64,000 bases of DNA from Coix lacryma-jobi var. lacryma-jobi. Its lineage: Eukaryota > Streptophyta > Magnoliopsida > Poales > Poaceae. Shown in pieces: positions 42,445 through 54,800 of the stretch; position 1 is the first letter of the stretch, and every line of letters begins with the position of its first letter. The DNA lies in NCBI GenBank assembly GCA_009763385.1, contig CM019824.1:109324660-109388659 (forward strand), written 5' to 3'. The position numbers and the translations under genes are program-made. Under the pieces are notes generated by a model that worked only from the letters and a program-made list of their open reading frames with translations, did not search any database and had not been told where the DNA came from.

Positions 42445-42850
42445 CTACATAAGGGGGTCGCCCGACCCCCTTATGGCCCCACTAGGGCTCCACCAAGTGG
42501 CATCAACCATGCTAAGCTCCCAAGTGAAAGAATATACCAAGGAGATCTGGTGGGACCCACATGAGCAGGTCGCCCGACCTGCCTATGGGCCCACCAGGGT
42601 TCTGACACGTCTCATGATCCATGTCAAGCCTCCCAAAGTGCTTCTCCACCCTTGGATCACAATTGTGCTTTCTCTCAATGGTGGAAGATGAAGTCACATG
42701 GATCAATGGGCCCACAACGAAGCATCAAAAGTGATCATGACACATTTCAACGTGCCAAACACCAAATGACAAGTGGGGACATCATCTACACATACCAAGG
42801 AGGGGCCAAGCTGTCATAGGGGGGTCGCCCAACCCCCCCATGGGTCGGCC
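42445..42850 (+). repeat. TCGCCCGA-centred palindromes in G LTR
   Basis: Three palindromes share the centre TCGCCCGA but have different arms: GGGGG.../...CCCCC near 42451-42474, GCAGG.../...CCTGC near 42565-42582, and GGGGGG.../...CCCCCC near 42818-42839, where the centre is TCGCCCAA. Confidence 0.8.
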
Positions 42851-43025
42851 GACCTAGGGGTGCCCCCCTAGGTGGCTTCTCGTGGAAGCTAAGGTGCCTT
42901 CACGGTGAATCAAGCCTAAGTCACGGCAACCCTTCATCTTGAGGTGGTTACAATCCAACGGAGGAGGATCGGCGTCACGTGGATTGATGACGTGGCAGTG
43001 GAGTAGCCCCTACTCCACCTCCACC

Positions 43026-43033
43026 TATAAATA
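43026..43033 (+). promoter_or_regulatory. TATA box of G LTR
   Basis: CCTATAAATAGAGG lies about 600 bp into the LTR, followed by a leader-like region with CCAAGTCACCAAGG. Confidence 0.7.
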
Positions 43034-44013
43034 GAGGCCCTCCCCCTCTCATTTGAGACACCAAGTCACCAAGGCATCAAGTGATGTGAAGAATTAGAGT
43101 AGACACTATAGTTGTAGTTAGTGTGGGAGTTAGAGTTGAGTAGCAAGCTCTGCTTGGGTCTGTCGGAGCTGTCTTCAGAAGAGTCTGGTATAGCTTTTAT
43201 TTTTATCTTTCTACTTTTGTAAGACTTTACTTATAATACTAGTCTTTCTCTACTTTACTTAGTTATTACTTTGTGCAATATTATACCTGTTATAGTATTG
43301 TTGTGATTTACCTTAGTGTTTAGCCATTATATAGTAGAGTGATTGGCCTGGCAACACGCGTGCAAATTATCAATATCGGTAACACAGTATTCTAGTTAAC
43401 CCTAAGTAGCTAGAGTAGTGAGAGACGGTATAAGCGTGGTGCTTATACAAGATCTTACCCTTGGTTGTCGCCTGTCGCACGGATAGATAGTGGTAGCCAG
43501 CAGGTGGTGACAACCCTGAATCTGGTCTCTGGAGTCCACCACGTGTTTTTAGGTAGGACTTAAAGGATAAGGCTGAGCTTGACATTCCGACAGTAAGAGT
43601 CTCTGTGCTCCCTGTTCGCTCGTCACCTAGTTTTCTTATCGTGAGGCGTCGTTCTACTATGTTTCGTCTTTGCACTTGAGTTAAGTCATAGAAGTAGAGT
43701 TAGCATCATAGGAGTCATATACTCTCTCGTTGTCCTCCCACCTAGCTACACTATTAGTTGTCCTATAGTTATCCTAGTGAACTTGTGTCGTTACCTTCCT
43801 ATCAATTTACCTTCCCCTCTACACTAGTTAGTACCAAGTTGTGGTAATCACTTAGATTGCTCTTATCAACATCTTTTCCTAGCCACCACTTTCCCTTGGG
43901 ATAAAATAAATAACGATACGTTGGAATACTCCCGGGTGAAGTGCTACAGCGGTAGATTATGTGCGCTTGCGGAATTATCCAATAGACATAAGAAGTTACC
44001 CACAAGACACTTT

Positions 44014-44175
44014 TGGCGTCGTTGCTGAGGATACACCTACCCCTTATTCTTAGTGGTGACATTAAGAAGTGTCAACAAGTATTTTTGGCGCTGTTGCTGG
44101 GGATAGATTAAAACTCTATTTTTAGTAGCGACGCTAAGAAATACCAACAAGCATTTCTGACGCCGTTGCCGGGGA
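44014..44175 (+). promoter_or_regulatory. Three tandem primer-binding sites, 72-bp period
   Basis: TGGCGTCGTTGCTGAGGA (44014), TGGCGCTGTTGCTGGGGA (44086) and TGACGCCGTTGCCGGGGA (44158) are spaced exactly 72 bp. The sequence before each (ACCCACAAG, GTGTCAACAAG, ATACCAACAAG) resembles an LTR end. The third is the likely functional site by position. It resembles the Athila/Tat site complementary to an aspartate tRNA, with one mismatch (GAC for GGC). Confidence 0.85.
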
Positions 44176-44295
44176 AAGCAAAGGCCTAGGAAATTTGTTA
44201 AGCCAGAGTCTTAGGATTACCACCAACTTAGTACGAACTAGTTGTAGGGGCTTACCCCTGCTCTTGTTTCCCATTATTGTGAACCAAGGCAGTGT

Positions 44296-45333
44296 TTGAG
44301 CGGTTTCCAATTACCGAGCAACTTTGTTGAAAATCCTGAAAAGCTTCTGAGGAGTTCTAGACTTCGTCTAGTCCCCCCTCAAAAGATTATCTCGGAATCG
44401 AACTCGTTCAAGGAAGGAGGTTCTGCACCACTACCTGAGGCAGCCATGGCCCAAAAGACGATCTTGGAGTACTCAGCTCCGTCGGCTTCTAACGTAGCCA
44501 CGGGACCACAGTTCAACTTCGGGGATGCCACTTTTGAGATCAAGCCTGCTCTCATCAACATGGTGCAAGCCAACCCGTTTTGTGGAAAGCCCCATGAGGA
44601 TGCCAATGCCCATCTCCAACACTTCATGGAGGTGTGTGGTACCTTCACCATCAAAGGAGTGTCGTCAGACGCCATCCGTCTCCGCCTCTTCCCATTCTCA
44701 TTGCTGGGAAAGGTGAAGCAATGGTTCTACGCCAACAAAGATGAAGCCACCACCTGGGATAGATGCGCCAACGCATTCTTGAAGAAGTTCTTCCCGATGG
44801 GCAAAACCAACGCCTTGCGCGAAAATATTTCTAGCTTCCAACAACAGACGGATGAGACGATTCCCGAAGCATGGGAACGTCTTTAGGAGTACGTTCGTGC
44901 ATGTCCTCATCATGGGATAGAAGATTGGCTCCTAATCCAAGGTTTCTACCATGGGCTAACTCAACTAGCCCGTAGTCACCTTGATGCTGCAGCTGGAGGA
45001 GCGTTCCTTCAACACAATGTAAGAGATGCCAAGGATCTCATCGAAAAGATGGTGATCAACCAAGGATGGAATTAAGAACGCACTCAGCCAAAGAAGAGAC
45101 GGATGCACACCGTTCATGAGGTGGACATGCTCTCTGCTAAGATGGATCTCCTGATGAGAAAGATAGATGAGAAATCAACCATCAAGAGAGATCACGAGGT
45201 CAACACCGCACAAGCAATCGAAGCGGATCCATGGTGTGAGCTGTGCGGCGAAGATGACCATTCGGGGATTAGCTGCCCCGAGACAAGGGAAGACATGAAC
45301 TTCATCAACAACAACAATAACAATGGGTTTTGA
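44296..45333 (+). pseudogene. gag: Athila-like G gag
   Basis: The open frame begins with a TTG at 44296 and has no obvious ATG, so the start is unclear. A gag domain is present (MVQANPFCGKPHEDANAHL, LRLFPFSLLGKVKQWFY). A TAG at 44884-44886 and a TAA at 45073-45075 interrupt the frame, followed by a CCHC-like knuckle CELCGEDDHSGISC near 45235-45277. Stop TGA at 45331. The domain matches Athila gag but is distinct from J and K. Confidence 0.87.
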
Positions 45334-46356
45334 TCCCAACAACAAGGAGGATGGAATTCGCGCCCCTTCAACCAAGGTAACAGTTATAGCAATAATGTCA
45401 ATAATAGCAATAATAACCAACCTTCTCTAAAAGATCTTGTGTATGGCCAACATAAAATCAATGATAGCATTAACAAGAAACTACTTGCCAATGATAAGAT
45501 TCTTGAAAATCTTAGTGAGAACATGGATAGCTTTTCTTCTGCCGTTAAAAACCAACTGAGTTTTAACAAAATGCTAGAAACACAATTAGCTCAGTTAGCG
45601 GTCGCTGTCCCATCTTTTGAACAAGGTAGAATCCTAGGGAAACCTGAGGACCCTATAGAAACTATTAAGCTTGTCACAACGAGGTTCGGTAGGCCTCAAC
45701 TCCAAACTAATTGGGGCTATCTCCTTGATCCACCATTTATCACCAAGAAAGGAGATCCAGGCCACCCGACGATCGAGTGCTGCATTGGGCCAGAGACCTT
45801 CCGCAATGCCATCTGCGACCTTGGATCAGGCGTAAACATCATGTCCAAGGTAACTTATGATAATCTGCTAGGAGGACCCTTGGTCCCTTCATTTGTTCGT
45901 TTGCAGATGGCGGATCAATCAGTATGATTCCCTGAGGGACTCGCTTGGGACATCTTGGTGAAAGTCCAAGATGATTATGTCCCGACCGACTTTATCATCC
46001 TAGACCTGGGAGCCAGTGATGATGTTCCCCTCATCTTGGGAAGGTCGTTCCTCTACACCACCAACACCGTCATCTACGTGGGATCAGGCCAAATCCATTT
46101 CCAGTTTCCTGGATGGAAGGTAAAATGTCAATTCAATGGTTATAAAACTAAAAAACGGGTTAAGACGAATCGGCACCGAAGAAGACTACGTCAAAGAAAC
46201 CAACCTTCGAAAGACAAGAACGCTGGGTATGACTACTACGCAGAAAATGACGAACCCACCGAACCACGACCGCAGGTAAAGCAGGTCTGGATAGAAAAGG
46301 AGGTGCCACCATCACGGTCCCCGTCTCCAGGACCGACCGAAGCACCCGAGAAATGA
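45334..46356 (+). pseudogene. Athila-like G gag-protease remainder
   Basis: The frame from 45439 (162 codons) has an asparagine-rich linker, a helical segment (NLSENMDSFSSAVKNQL) and the protease core AICDLGSGVNIMSKVTYDNL (D-L-G-S in place of D-L-G-A). A TGA at 45925 breaks it. The next frame (45955-46356) continues the protease (FIILDLGASDDVPLILGRSF) and ends in a basic, proline-serine-rich tail at TGA 46354. No RT, RNase H or integrase follows, so G is non-autonomous. Confidence 0.85.
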
Positions 46357-46584
46357 CCACGATGGAGAAGTCCGGCTCTAGGACTTAAAAACTTGGAGCC
46401 CTCGCCGAAAGGTAACTCGGTAGTTATCCATCTTTTTAATTTTTCAGTTTTACTTTTATTATTCGTTTTCATATTGCATTTTCCATTTTTGAATTTTGCC
46501 AAACTAGTTGCATATCATTAAATAAAACCTTGAGAAGATTCCACCATTAAAATTTGAGACAATTTAGAGTCATAAAGGGGTCAC
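46357..46584 (+). other. Element G 3' region up to the K insertion
   Basis: 228 bp of AT-rich sequence without a gene. GTCAC at 46580-46584 is the candidate target duplication of K. The rest of G lies beyond the K/E/F nest, outside the window. Confidence 0.65.
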
Positions 46585-47844
46585 TGTTGACACTAATTAA
46601 CTCTTATTATTAAAGGTAAATTAAACATAAAAATGGATAAATATATAAACTCCACCTTAGTATAGGGTTTAAAACTAATAAATTCCATGAGTTTTGGTGA
46701 ATTGTGAATCTGCAGGGATTAAATAGGGAAACAACCCTCAATTGCTTCCCCTAGAAGGAAACCGACGGGAGATAACACATTCGTTAAGTCAGGAATCTTC
46801 TAGAAGACTCTAGAGCACACCTGAAGACACCACGAGGCGGGACACCCCGAGCCACCTCCAGGTGGGACCGACCGATCTGTGGGTCCCACCGGTCAGTCCC
46901 CCCAGGGCGCCACCGACCTCCCCCTTCTGGAATCTTCCTCTACCGCCTTTGAGGATCAATCTCAGCCCTACGTGAAGTCGGTTTGATCTAACGGTAGCGG
47001 TTGATTCCTTAGGGCTATATAAACAGGCCCTCAGGCCCTAGGCCAGACAGAAGGTCCCTCTTCAGAACGTCTACGCTTCATTCAGAAACCCTAGAAGAGA
47101 CTTCAGGAGTTAGCTTTCAAGTAGAAGACTAGATACCCCTCTAGATAGGTTTAGAACCTAGTCTTATACTAGAACTAGAAGAGAGAGAGAGAGAGAGGAA
47201 GAGATCAAGAAGGAGCTCCGGCCTGTCGGATCAACTTCTTCATCTTGTACCTATGGATTCAAGTTCTTCGTCAACTTGCTTCAACGATTGTTTCGGTAAT
47301 CAACGTCTATATTTAAGTTTGAGCTATTGTTCTTATTATTCTTAAGGTTTATGACTCTCTTTGGAGGACATTAATTCTAGTCGCGCTAGAGTTAGAGTAG
47401 TTGGATAGTGTAAGCGTGGTGCTTAGACTTGATAGCTCATAGTTGCCTCCTATAACGCCGGTAGTAGTGGTTGTTCGCAAGGGTGACTCTTATAGCCTTG
47501 TTGATTCTTCTATAGTCCACTCACCCATGTGTAGGCTTGGTAGGATTATACATTTGCATAAAAGAAGCATACTCTGTTTGTGACCTTTTATGGCAACTTC
47601 CCCACTAAGAATAATATAAACATATCACTCTTAAGTTGGATTTAGATAACCTTAGTGATCCCCTCTATGCTTTTAGCTTCTCCGTCCTTGTTAGCTACTC
47701 AGGGGTTATACTCTTTAAGACTTAACACTATCCGTTCATTTGGGTTCGATATTAAAACTGGGTTACTCCGGTGAAGTGCTACATCGGTAGATTTTATCTG
47801 TGCGCTTCCGAATGAAGTAGAGTGTGCGTTAATTTATACCAATA
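46585..47844 (+). mobile_element. Athila K 5' LTR
   Basis: It begins TGTTGACACTAATTAAC and ends ATTTATACCAATA, where J has ...CCAACA, so the terminal CA of the LTR has become TA here. A TATATAAA box lies at about 47016-47023. A GA repeat occurs near 47180-47198 and a decayed palindrome pair near 46866-46900. Confidence 0.92.
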
Positions 47845-47852
47845 AGCATTTC

Positions 47853-47868
47853 TGGCGCCGTTGCCGGA
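47853..47868 (+). promoter_or_regulatory. Primer-binding site of Athila K
   Basis: TGGCGCCGTTGCCGGAG starts eight bases after the LTR. It fits the 3' end of an aspartate tRNA, the usual Athila/Tat primer. Confidence 0.85.
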
Positions 47869-47988
47869 GAACGGTGGATCATTTTAAGTCTTAAGTTTAA
47901 CCTTGTATTATACTTTTATTCTTTATACTTTTATCCTTTATACTTTTATCTTTTATCCTTTTATCTTTTATCTTTTATTCTTTTCACA

Positions 47989-48891
47989 ATGGATTTCTCA
48001 GAGCCAATCACTAGCTCCACAGATTCCATTCCACTGAACTAGTATACCTATCGCACTGTCGTAGACTTAGAGTTGCCCAAATCTGCTAAGCCTATCCTTT
48101 CGGACAACTACGAGCTACGCCCATGCTTGATAGAAATGGTTAAGAATCAAACTTTTTCTGGCTTAGAAGACGAAAATCCACACATTCACTTAAATGAGTT
48201 TGAACAAACCTGTGCATGCCTACACATTGCAGGCATATCTGACGAAACCCTTAGATGGAAACTTTTTCCATTCTCTTTAGAATGAAAAGCCAAAACATGG
48301 TACCTTCAAACTGCACCAAGTAAAAATGGGGATTGGAAAGAACTCTGCTCTAGCTTTTGCTTAGAATACTTCCCTGTCTCCAAAATTGTTTGTCTTCGCT
48401 TAGAAATTTTGTCCTTCATCCAAGAAGATGATGAGTCTCTAATTGCAGCCTGGGAAAGATTCGATAATCTTGTCCGCTCTGGTCCATCCTTATCTATTCC
48501 AGACCCTATCTTACTTCAACACTTTTATAATGGTCTGAATAGAAAAACTTCTAATTACCTTAACTTAGCTTCAAACGGATCATTCCTACATACCCCAGCC
48601 TCCAAGGCAAGGGAAATGTTACAAAACTTATCTCAAATTACTCCCACTCCTGAAGTTAAACCACAAGAATCACTAGAAGTAAATCTAGAAGCTGAGCCTA
48701 TATCCATTCCTAATCATGAACAAACCTCAGCCTTAATTCCTAGTAAGAGGGAAACCTCAATCTTAGGAGACACCTTTGATTTCGAGGATGAATATTTTAC
48801 CGAATTTGGTAATACCTCGAAATATCACATAATTAGAAGCCACAAAATCGAAAATCATCACTTGAAAAACTTACTGATAAGGCCTTCTTAA
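47989..48891 (+). pseudogene. gag: Athila K gag
   Basis: ATGGATTTC at 47989 matches J's start. A TAG falls after about 17 codons (near 48041), and a TGA replaces a glycine codon after WKLFPFSLE (48283-48285). The 160-codon stretch from 48409 covers the rest of gag (AWERFDNLVRSGP, KTSNYLNL) to TAA 48889. There are no frameshifts relative to each other in this part, so K is the better gag copy. Confidence 0.87.
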
Positions 48892-49019
48892 AAGAGACTA
48901 CGAAGGGACTAGCCTCTATAATAAGTCATGAATGGTTAGAAGAACCAGAGCTTTCCACTGATATAATCCGCTTAAATTCACCTTCTACACACATTCAATG
49001 CCAAATCCATCAACAACCC

Positions 49020-51380
49020 TTCGAAGCTCTCTATAATCCTATTGTGGGAACCAACATTATGTCTGAAACCTTTGCTCAAGATTTATTAAAACAAATGCCA
49101 CTTACCCCAACAGCTAAATTGTTGAAAAGCCCTTCAGGACATGTTATTCCTAGCATAGGGATCATGTATGTCCTGCCTGTCACTATAGATAACACTCCAA
49201 TACACTTAATCTTCTATATCTTTGATATTAAAGAGTTTAATCTTCTGATAAGCCAACCACTTAAACAACTCATTCATGAAGGTCAAACAGGGATCTTAAA
49301 CTTCTGTCTTGGGAAAAATCTTAAAGGAACCATACCTATCACTCACTCTCTAAACGCTGAGAATGAGTCATGTCTCGAGCTAGATCCTATGGAAGAAATT
49401 AAGGAAGCATATCTTGAAATAATAAATGAACCTGAATATGAAGAAGATGCACAGTTTTTCACTGAAGAAGAGGATGACAGACCAGATCCAGATCCTCTAG
49501 ATTCCTTAGAATAACCTCCTAAACCTCCCATAGAGTTAAAACCCTTACCCTCTGGGCTTCGATATGCTTTCTTGAATAATGATCCTGAGTTTTGTTTGAT
49601 CATAAATGATAATCTTACTCAGGAACAGACTTCGAGGTTGATCACTATCTTAGAAAAGCATAAATCAGCTTTCGGCTATTCACTCCACGACCTAAAGGGA
49701 ATCCACCCCGCTTTCTGCACCCATTGCATTCCTACTGATCCTAACATATCACCATCTAGAGAGCCACAACGCAAGCTTAACAATGCGATGAGAGAGGTAG
49801 TAAAGAAGGAGGTTTTGAAACTCTTACACACCGGGATCATTTATCCTGTGCCACACAGTGAGTGGGTGAGCCCTATCCAAGTTGTGCCTAAGAAGGGAGG
49901 CATGACTGTGGTAAAAAATGAGAAGAACGAATTAATTCCACAAAGAACTGTTACTGGTTGGAGAATGTGTATTGATTACAGAAAATTAAACAAGGCAACT
50001 AAGAAAGATCACTTCCCGCTACCTTTCATAGACGAAATGTTAGAACGGTTAGCCAATCACTCTTTCTTTTGTTTTCTTGATGGATATTCTGGATATCATC
50101 AAATCCCAATCTACCCAGATGATCAAAGCAAAACCACATTTACATATTCATACGGAACTTATGTTTATCGCCGAATGTCTTTTGGATTATGTAATGTACC
50201 TGCTTCTTTTCAAAGATGTATGATGTCTATATTTTCTGATATGATTGAAGAAATCATGGAAGTTTTCATGGATGACTTTTCTGTTTATGGAAAAACTTTT
50301 GATGATTGTCTTGGAAATTTAGACAAGGTTTTGCAAAGATGTGAAGAAAAGCACTTAGTCCTTAATTGGGAAAAATGTCACTTTATGGTTAAAGAAGGTA
50401 TAGTGCTAGGTCACTTAGTGTCTAAACGTGGAATTGAGGTAGACAAAGCTAAAATTGAAGTAATTGAACGTTTGCCTCCACCGATTAATGTCAAAGGAAT
50501 TTGAAGTTTTCTTGGTCATGCTGGTTTCTAACGTAGGTTTACAAAAGATTTTTCTCACATTGCTAGACCGCTTACAAATCTTTTGGCCAAGGATGTTCCT
50601 TTTGAATTTGATGATGCATGCTTAGAATCTTTTAACACTCTTAAGAAAGCACTCACTTCTGCACCTATCATCCAAGCTCCTGATTGGTCTCTACCCTTTG
50701 AGATCATGTGTGATGCAAGTGATTTTGCTGTAGGAGACGTGCTAGGACAATATAAAGATAAAAAGCATCATGCAGTCGCTTATGCCAGTAAAACTTTAAC
50801 AGGACCTCAACTTAATTATGCTACTACTGAAAAAGAACTTCTGGCTGTTGTTTTTGCTATAGACAAGTTTAGATCATATTTAGTGGGATCAAAGGTGATT
50901 GTTTTTACTGATCATGATGCACTAAAGTACCTGCTCACTAAGAAAGAAGCTGAGCCACGCTTGATAAGATGGGTTTTGCTACTCCAAGAATTTGACTTAG
51001 AAATAAAAGATAAGAAAGGAGTAGAAAACTCTGTAGCTGATCACTTGTCTAGAATGCATTTTGAAAATCCTCAGGAATTGCCTATAAATGACTCACTCAG
51101 GGATGACATGCTTTTTCAAGTCTCTAGATCTGACCCCTGGTACGCAGATATTGTCAATTTTATAGTTGCAGGGTATATACCACCAGGAGCAAATAAGAAG
51201 AAGCTGATCTATGAGAGTAGGATCCACATATGGGATGATCCATATCTATTCATAGTATGCTCTGATGGATTACACAGAAGATGTGTGCCAGCTGAAGAAG
51301 GAATCAAGATCATTGAACGCTGTCACTCTTCACCATATGGAGGACATTATGGGGCATTCCGAACACATGCGAAGATCTAG
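49020..51380 (+). pseudogene. Athila K protease, reverse transcriptase and RNase H
   Basis: One continuous frame is broken only by stops: TAA 49512-49514, TGA 50502-50504, TAA near 50529 and TAG 51378-51380. RT keeps FLDGYSGYHQIP and VFMDDFSVYG, so both catalytic aspartate sites are present, unlike J. RNase H has MCDASDFAVGDVLGQ, TEKELL and FTDHDALKYLL, and ends DHLSRMH. Confidence 0.93.
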
Positions 51381-51837
51381 CAAAGTTGATTTTTCTGGCC
51401 AACCTTGTACCAAGACACAAAAGACTTTGTCCGGAGGTGTGGACCATGTCAGAGGCATGACAACATCAACACCAGAGATGCCATGCCACTCACCAACAAC
51501 CTTCAGATTGAGCTCTTCGATGTCTGGGGAATTGATTACATGGGACCATTCTCTAAATCAAGGAACCATGAGTACATCCTAGTTGCTATCGACTATGTCT
51601 CAAAATGGGTCGAAGGGGTGCCATGCAAGTCTGCTAATGCAAGAAACTCTCAGAGGATGTTCGAGGAGGTGATATTTCCAAGATTTGGAGTGCCAAGGAT
51701 GGTAATTAGTGACGGGGGAACACACTTTATTGACAAAGGCTTTCATAAATATCTGATAACTCATGGGATCTGTCACAATGTTGCCACTCCCTATCACCCT
51801 CAGACAAGTGGCCAAGCAGAAACGTCAAACAAGCAAA
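51381..51837 (+). pseudogene. Athila K integrase, truncated by element E
   Basis: In the same frame as RT, it reads FVRRCGPCQRH (intact zinc-finger cysteines, where J has a stop), IDYMGPFSKS, VISDGGTHF and the E in QAETSNKQ. It then runs into the end of E's LTR at 51838. About 190 C-terminal residues present in J are lost from view. Confidence 0.9.
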
Positions 51838-54800
51838 TATTACAACCCATAGTTTGGAAGTAGTAGCGGAAGCAACATAGTTTTAAAACATAAGTTCACT
51901 GGTTCACAATACGGTGCCATATGCATGATCAGTCCAACAAAAGCATCAGGTGAGGATAAGAGGTAACCGTGCTCATGGTCTAATCATCTCCCGTAACAGG
52001 GTACAAGCAGTTCTCGCAGTAGCCATATAAGCACTGGCCATCTGGAACAACAAGGGAATAAAACCCTGAGCACAAGAAGGTACTCAGCTAGACTTACCCG
52101 TCATAAACCAGAAATAATGAGACTCCAAGGATTCATGAAGGCTATATCTGGGGTTGGCTAAACATACCAATTTGCATGAAAGCTTTCTTATAAAGAAACC
52201 CAAGTTTGAGTGTCGGTAGTCACTTTTATAGTTAACCCTAATTAACTAGATTTGCACCTGATTCTAGAACAATCACTTGGCTAATTAATCAAGAAAGAGT
52301 GACTATTTCATCAATAGCCTTTCAGATTCCAAGTCATAACCATCTTTAGTTCCATAAGTTCTACGGGTAGCGGACGACAGTCAAGTTACTCACTGTCCAG
52401 GAGCGATGGCGATTATAATCGATTCCTACCCAGCTGGGGATAAAATGTCGCACACTCGCCCGATCACACCTTGCCAGGTAGCCGTCGGCTGCCACTCAGA
52501 AGATTGAAGAACACGATTTGCGGGACGGCCATGGGCCCTTCTACACCGGGGGTTATCTCAATGCCAGGTCGCTCAAGCTATAACTGCCCACGGTCATGCC
52601 AGGTCAGTCAGGCCGCGCCTGTCCACGCGCCTGGTTGCTCAGAATAGTTGCCCACGGTACATCTGAGGCCCTAGGTGTTAGGCGTCAACATCTCCATCAC
52701 CGGCTCGAATAACCTTACTCGGCTTCGCGGGAGGTACTCGGACCTACTCCGCTAAGTGATTGACGCGTTCAAATTCACTGTGGGGCGCTTCCCAAAATGG
52801 GTCCTATGCGACACAGACGGGAGACTACTAGCACGCGGAACCCATGTCCTGCTGCTCTTACATCCCGCCCGGTCTCAAATTAATCATCCCATGGTTATTT
52901 CCATGATAGCACCAGGCTAGTCATGATCAGTATCCACCTATATGCGGGAGACAGGAAATCACCCGACTTTTACCGGTCTAAGCAGGCTAAGCATATTCGC
53001 ACCTAGACTTAAACAGGGATATCAAGATATTCATTGCGGTGGACAAGGATAGTAAGCAATGCAACAACGGTAGCATTCAACTCCTATAAACTTAATGCAA
53101 CACATATCAGGTTCATTTGAAATAACTTTGCAAACCGTAAGGAGTTAGATACTCCGGGGCTTGCCTCTCTCGATGTCGGCAGGTCGGTGATCTTGGCACT
53201 CAGGCAAGTCCTCGACGTCTGCTTCTTTGGTCCTCTCGATCAGGGTCTCCTCCAGACTTGATTCCTCCTGCGGCTGCAGGTTCGGGGTCTCCTCTACCGA
53301 GCCTGTATGATGCATAATCATGTATGAATAAAATGAATGCACATGGAATGTATTGGTGATGCAACATGGAATGAGATAGCTCAGGAGATAAGCACATGTC
53401 GTCTACTTCATTTTCTTCAACAAGGTAGTTAACATCAACCTATTAACCACTAATTACTTTTGCTACTATTTTGACCATTTAACCAAGCCTATAACAGCAA
53501 CCCTCAAATAACAACTACAGAAAAATCTACAAAAATTGCTGTAAACTGACAACATGCAATTTAGTCCACTGTCGAAATTTTAAGCCATTTGGACTTAAAC
53601 CCTATCCCCTATGAAAAAGACAATCATCATGAGGAAAAGGTGCTTTGAACTACACATCCTAGCAAAAAGTGTCAAACAACACATTTCATATTTTTCTACT
53701 GAACTTCTTAGCACAAGAGGAGTCCCTAAAAATTTCCAAGCTCAGATCCTTTATATTCTATTTACTAAAAATCCTACAAGAAAACAGCATTTAAGCATTT
53801 TAATTCCCACTGCCCTTATTTATCACAGAACATACCCATCTTATATTTTTCCCAGATACTAATCATCAATACAAACTCAACAAGACAAGAATCACATTTT
53901 TCTGAGCAATACACAGTGTATTATGCATTTAACAAGATTTTAGCCTAAACATAAATTAAATGTACTGCATATAAAATTTATCACAAACTGGACATATCAT
54001 ATTTTTTCTAAACAGGTCTCATCAAGACAAAACTAACAAAATTTATTTCACCACATTTGGACTAATACAACTTCAGATATGAATTAAACAAGCATTAGCA
54101 CATTTTCTGAAAAACATTAAACCAAAAACACCTAAACCTAACTGCTAGTTGCACCCGGCCAAACTGCACACAGAGACTGACCAGCGGGCCCCCGAGTCAA
54201 ACCGGCCCCACCTGCCATACAAAAAGAGCAGGGGAGGTCGTTGACCTCGTCGGAGCTCGCCGACGACGTCCTCTCCAGCGAAACCATCACCACCCTCGGA
54301 CTCCTCTCACCTCCCCGCATCGATTGATGCTACTCACTGGCCCGGCATTGCGACGGACGGAGCTCGCCGTCGAAAATGGCGGACACGGCGGCGCCGCTTC
54401 ACTAAACCGACCGACTCCGGCCACTCCGAGGCAAAACCAACCCTCGATTACTACTTCGGCGACTTCTACAAGCCTAACCCCAGGCTCAGAAGCTATGGTT
54501 CCTACTCCGAACACTCGAGACCACGGCCATGCCATTTCCGGCGACCATGGCGAGCGGCGGACGGTGGCGTACCGCGGTCACCAAACCCTAATCGACTAAA
54601 CTAACTCCCCCTACTCCTTCCATGGACCTCACTGACCCTCGAACACGAGCTAGGACAACACGAAACCCACGGGAAGGAGGTCGGCCACGGCGAACCGAGC
54701 TCGGCGGTCATGGCGGCCATGGCGGGAGCTCGTCCTAGGGCTTTCTACGGGGCGCTAAAGGCGACCAAAGGTGCGGGGGCTCACGGCGAAGCTGTCTGGG

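Larger units (their letters stand above)
42421..44149 (+). mobile_element. Element G 5' LTR (start uncertain)
   Basis: The end is firm: ...AAATACCAACA at 44149, eight bases before a primer-binding site, as in K. A TATAAATA box lies at about 43026-43033. The 5' part has palindromes around TCGCCCGA at 42455, 42570 and 42825. The last 170 bp contain two extra primer-binding-site copies. The start is my best guess (TGTTG, as in J, K and I). Confidence 0.65.
46585..51837 (+). mobile_element. Element K: second J-type Athila, cut by element E
   Basis: It has its own 5' LTR (1260 bp), primer-binding site, gag and most of pol, all aligned with J. It stops in the middle of the integrase, at the codons for SNKQ, where the LTR of E starts. 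The remainder of K is not in the window. Its pol has a different set of stops from J, so the two decayed separately. Confidence 0.92.
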
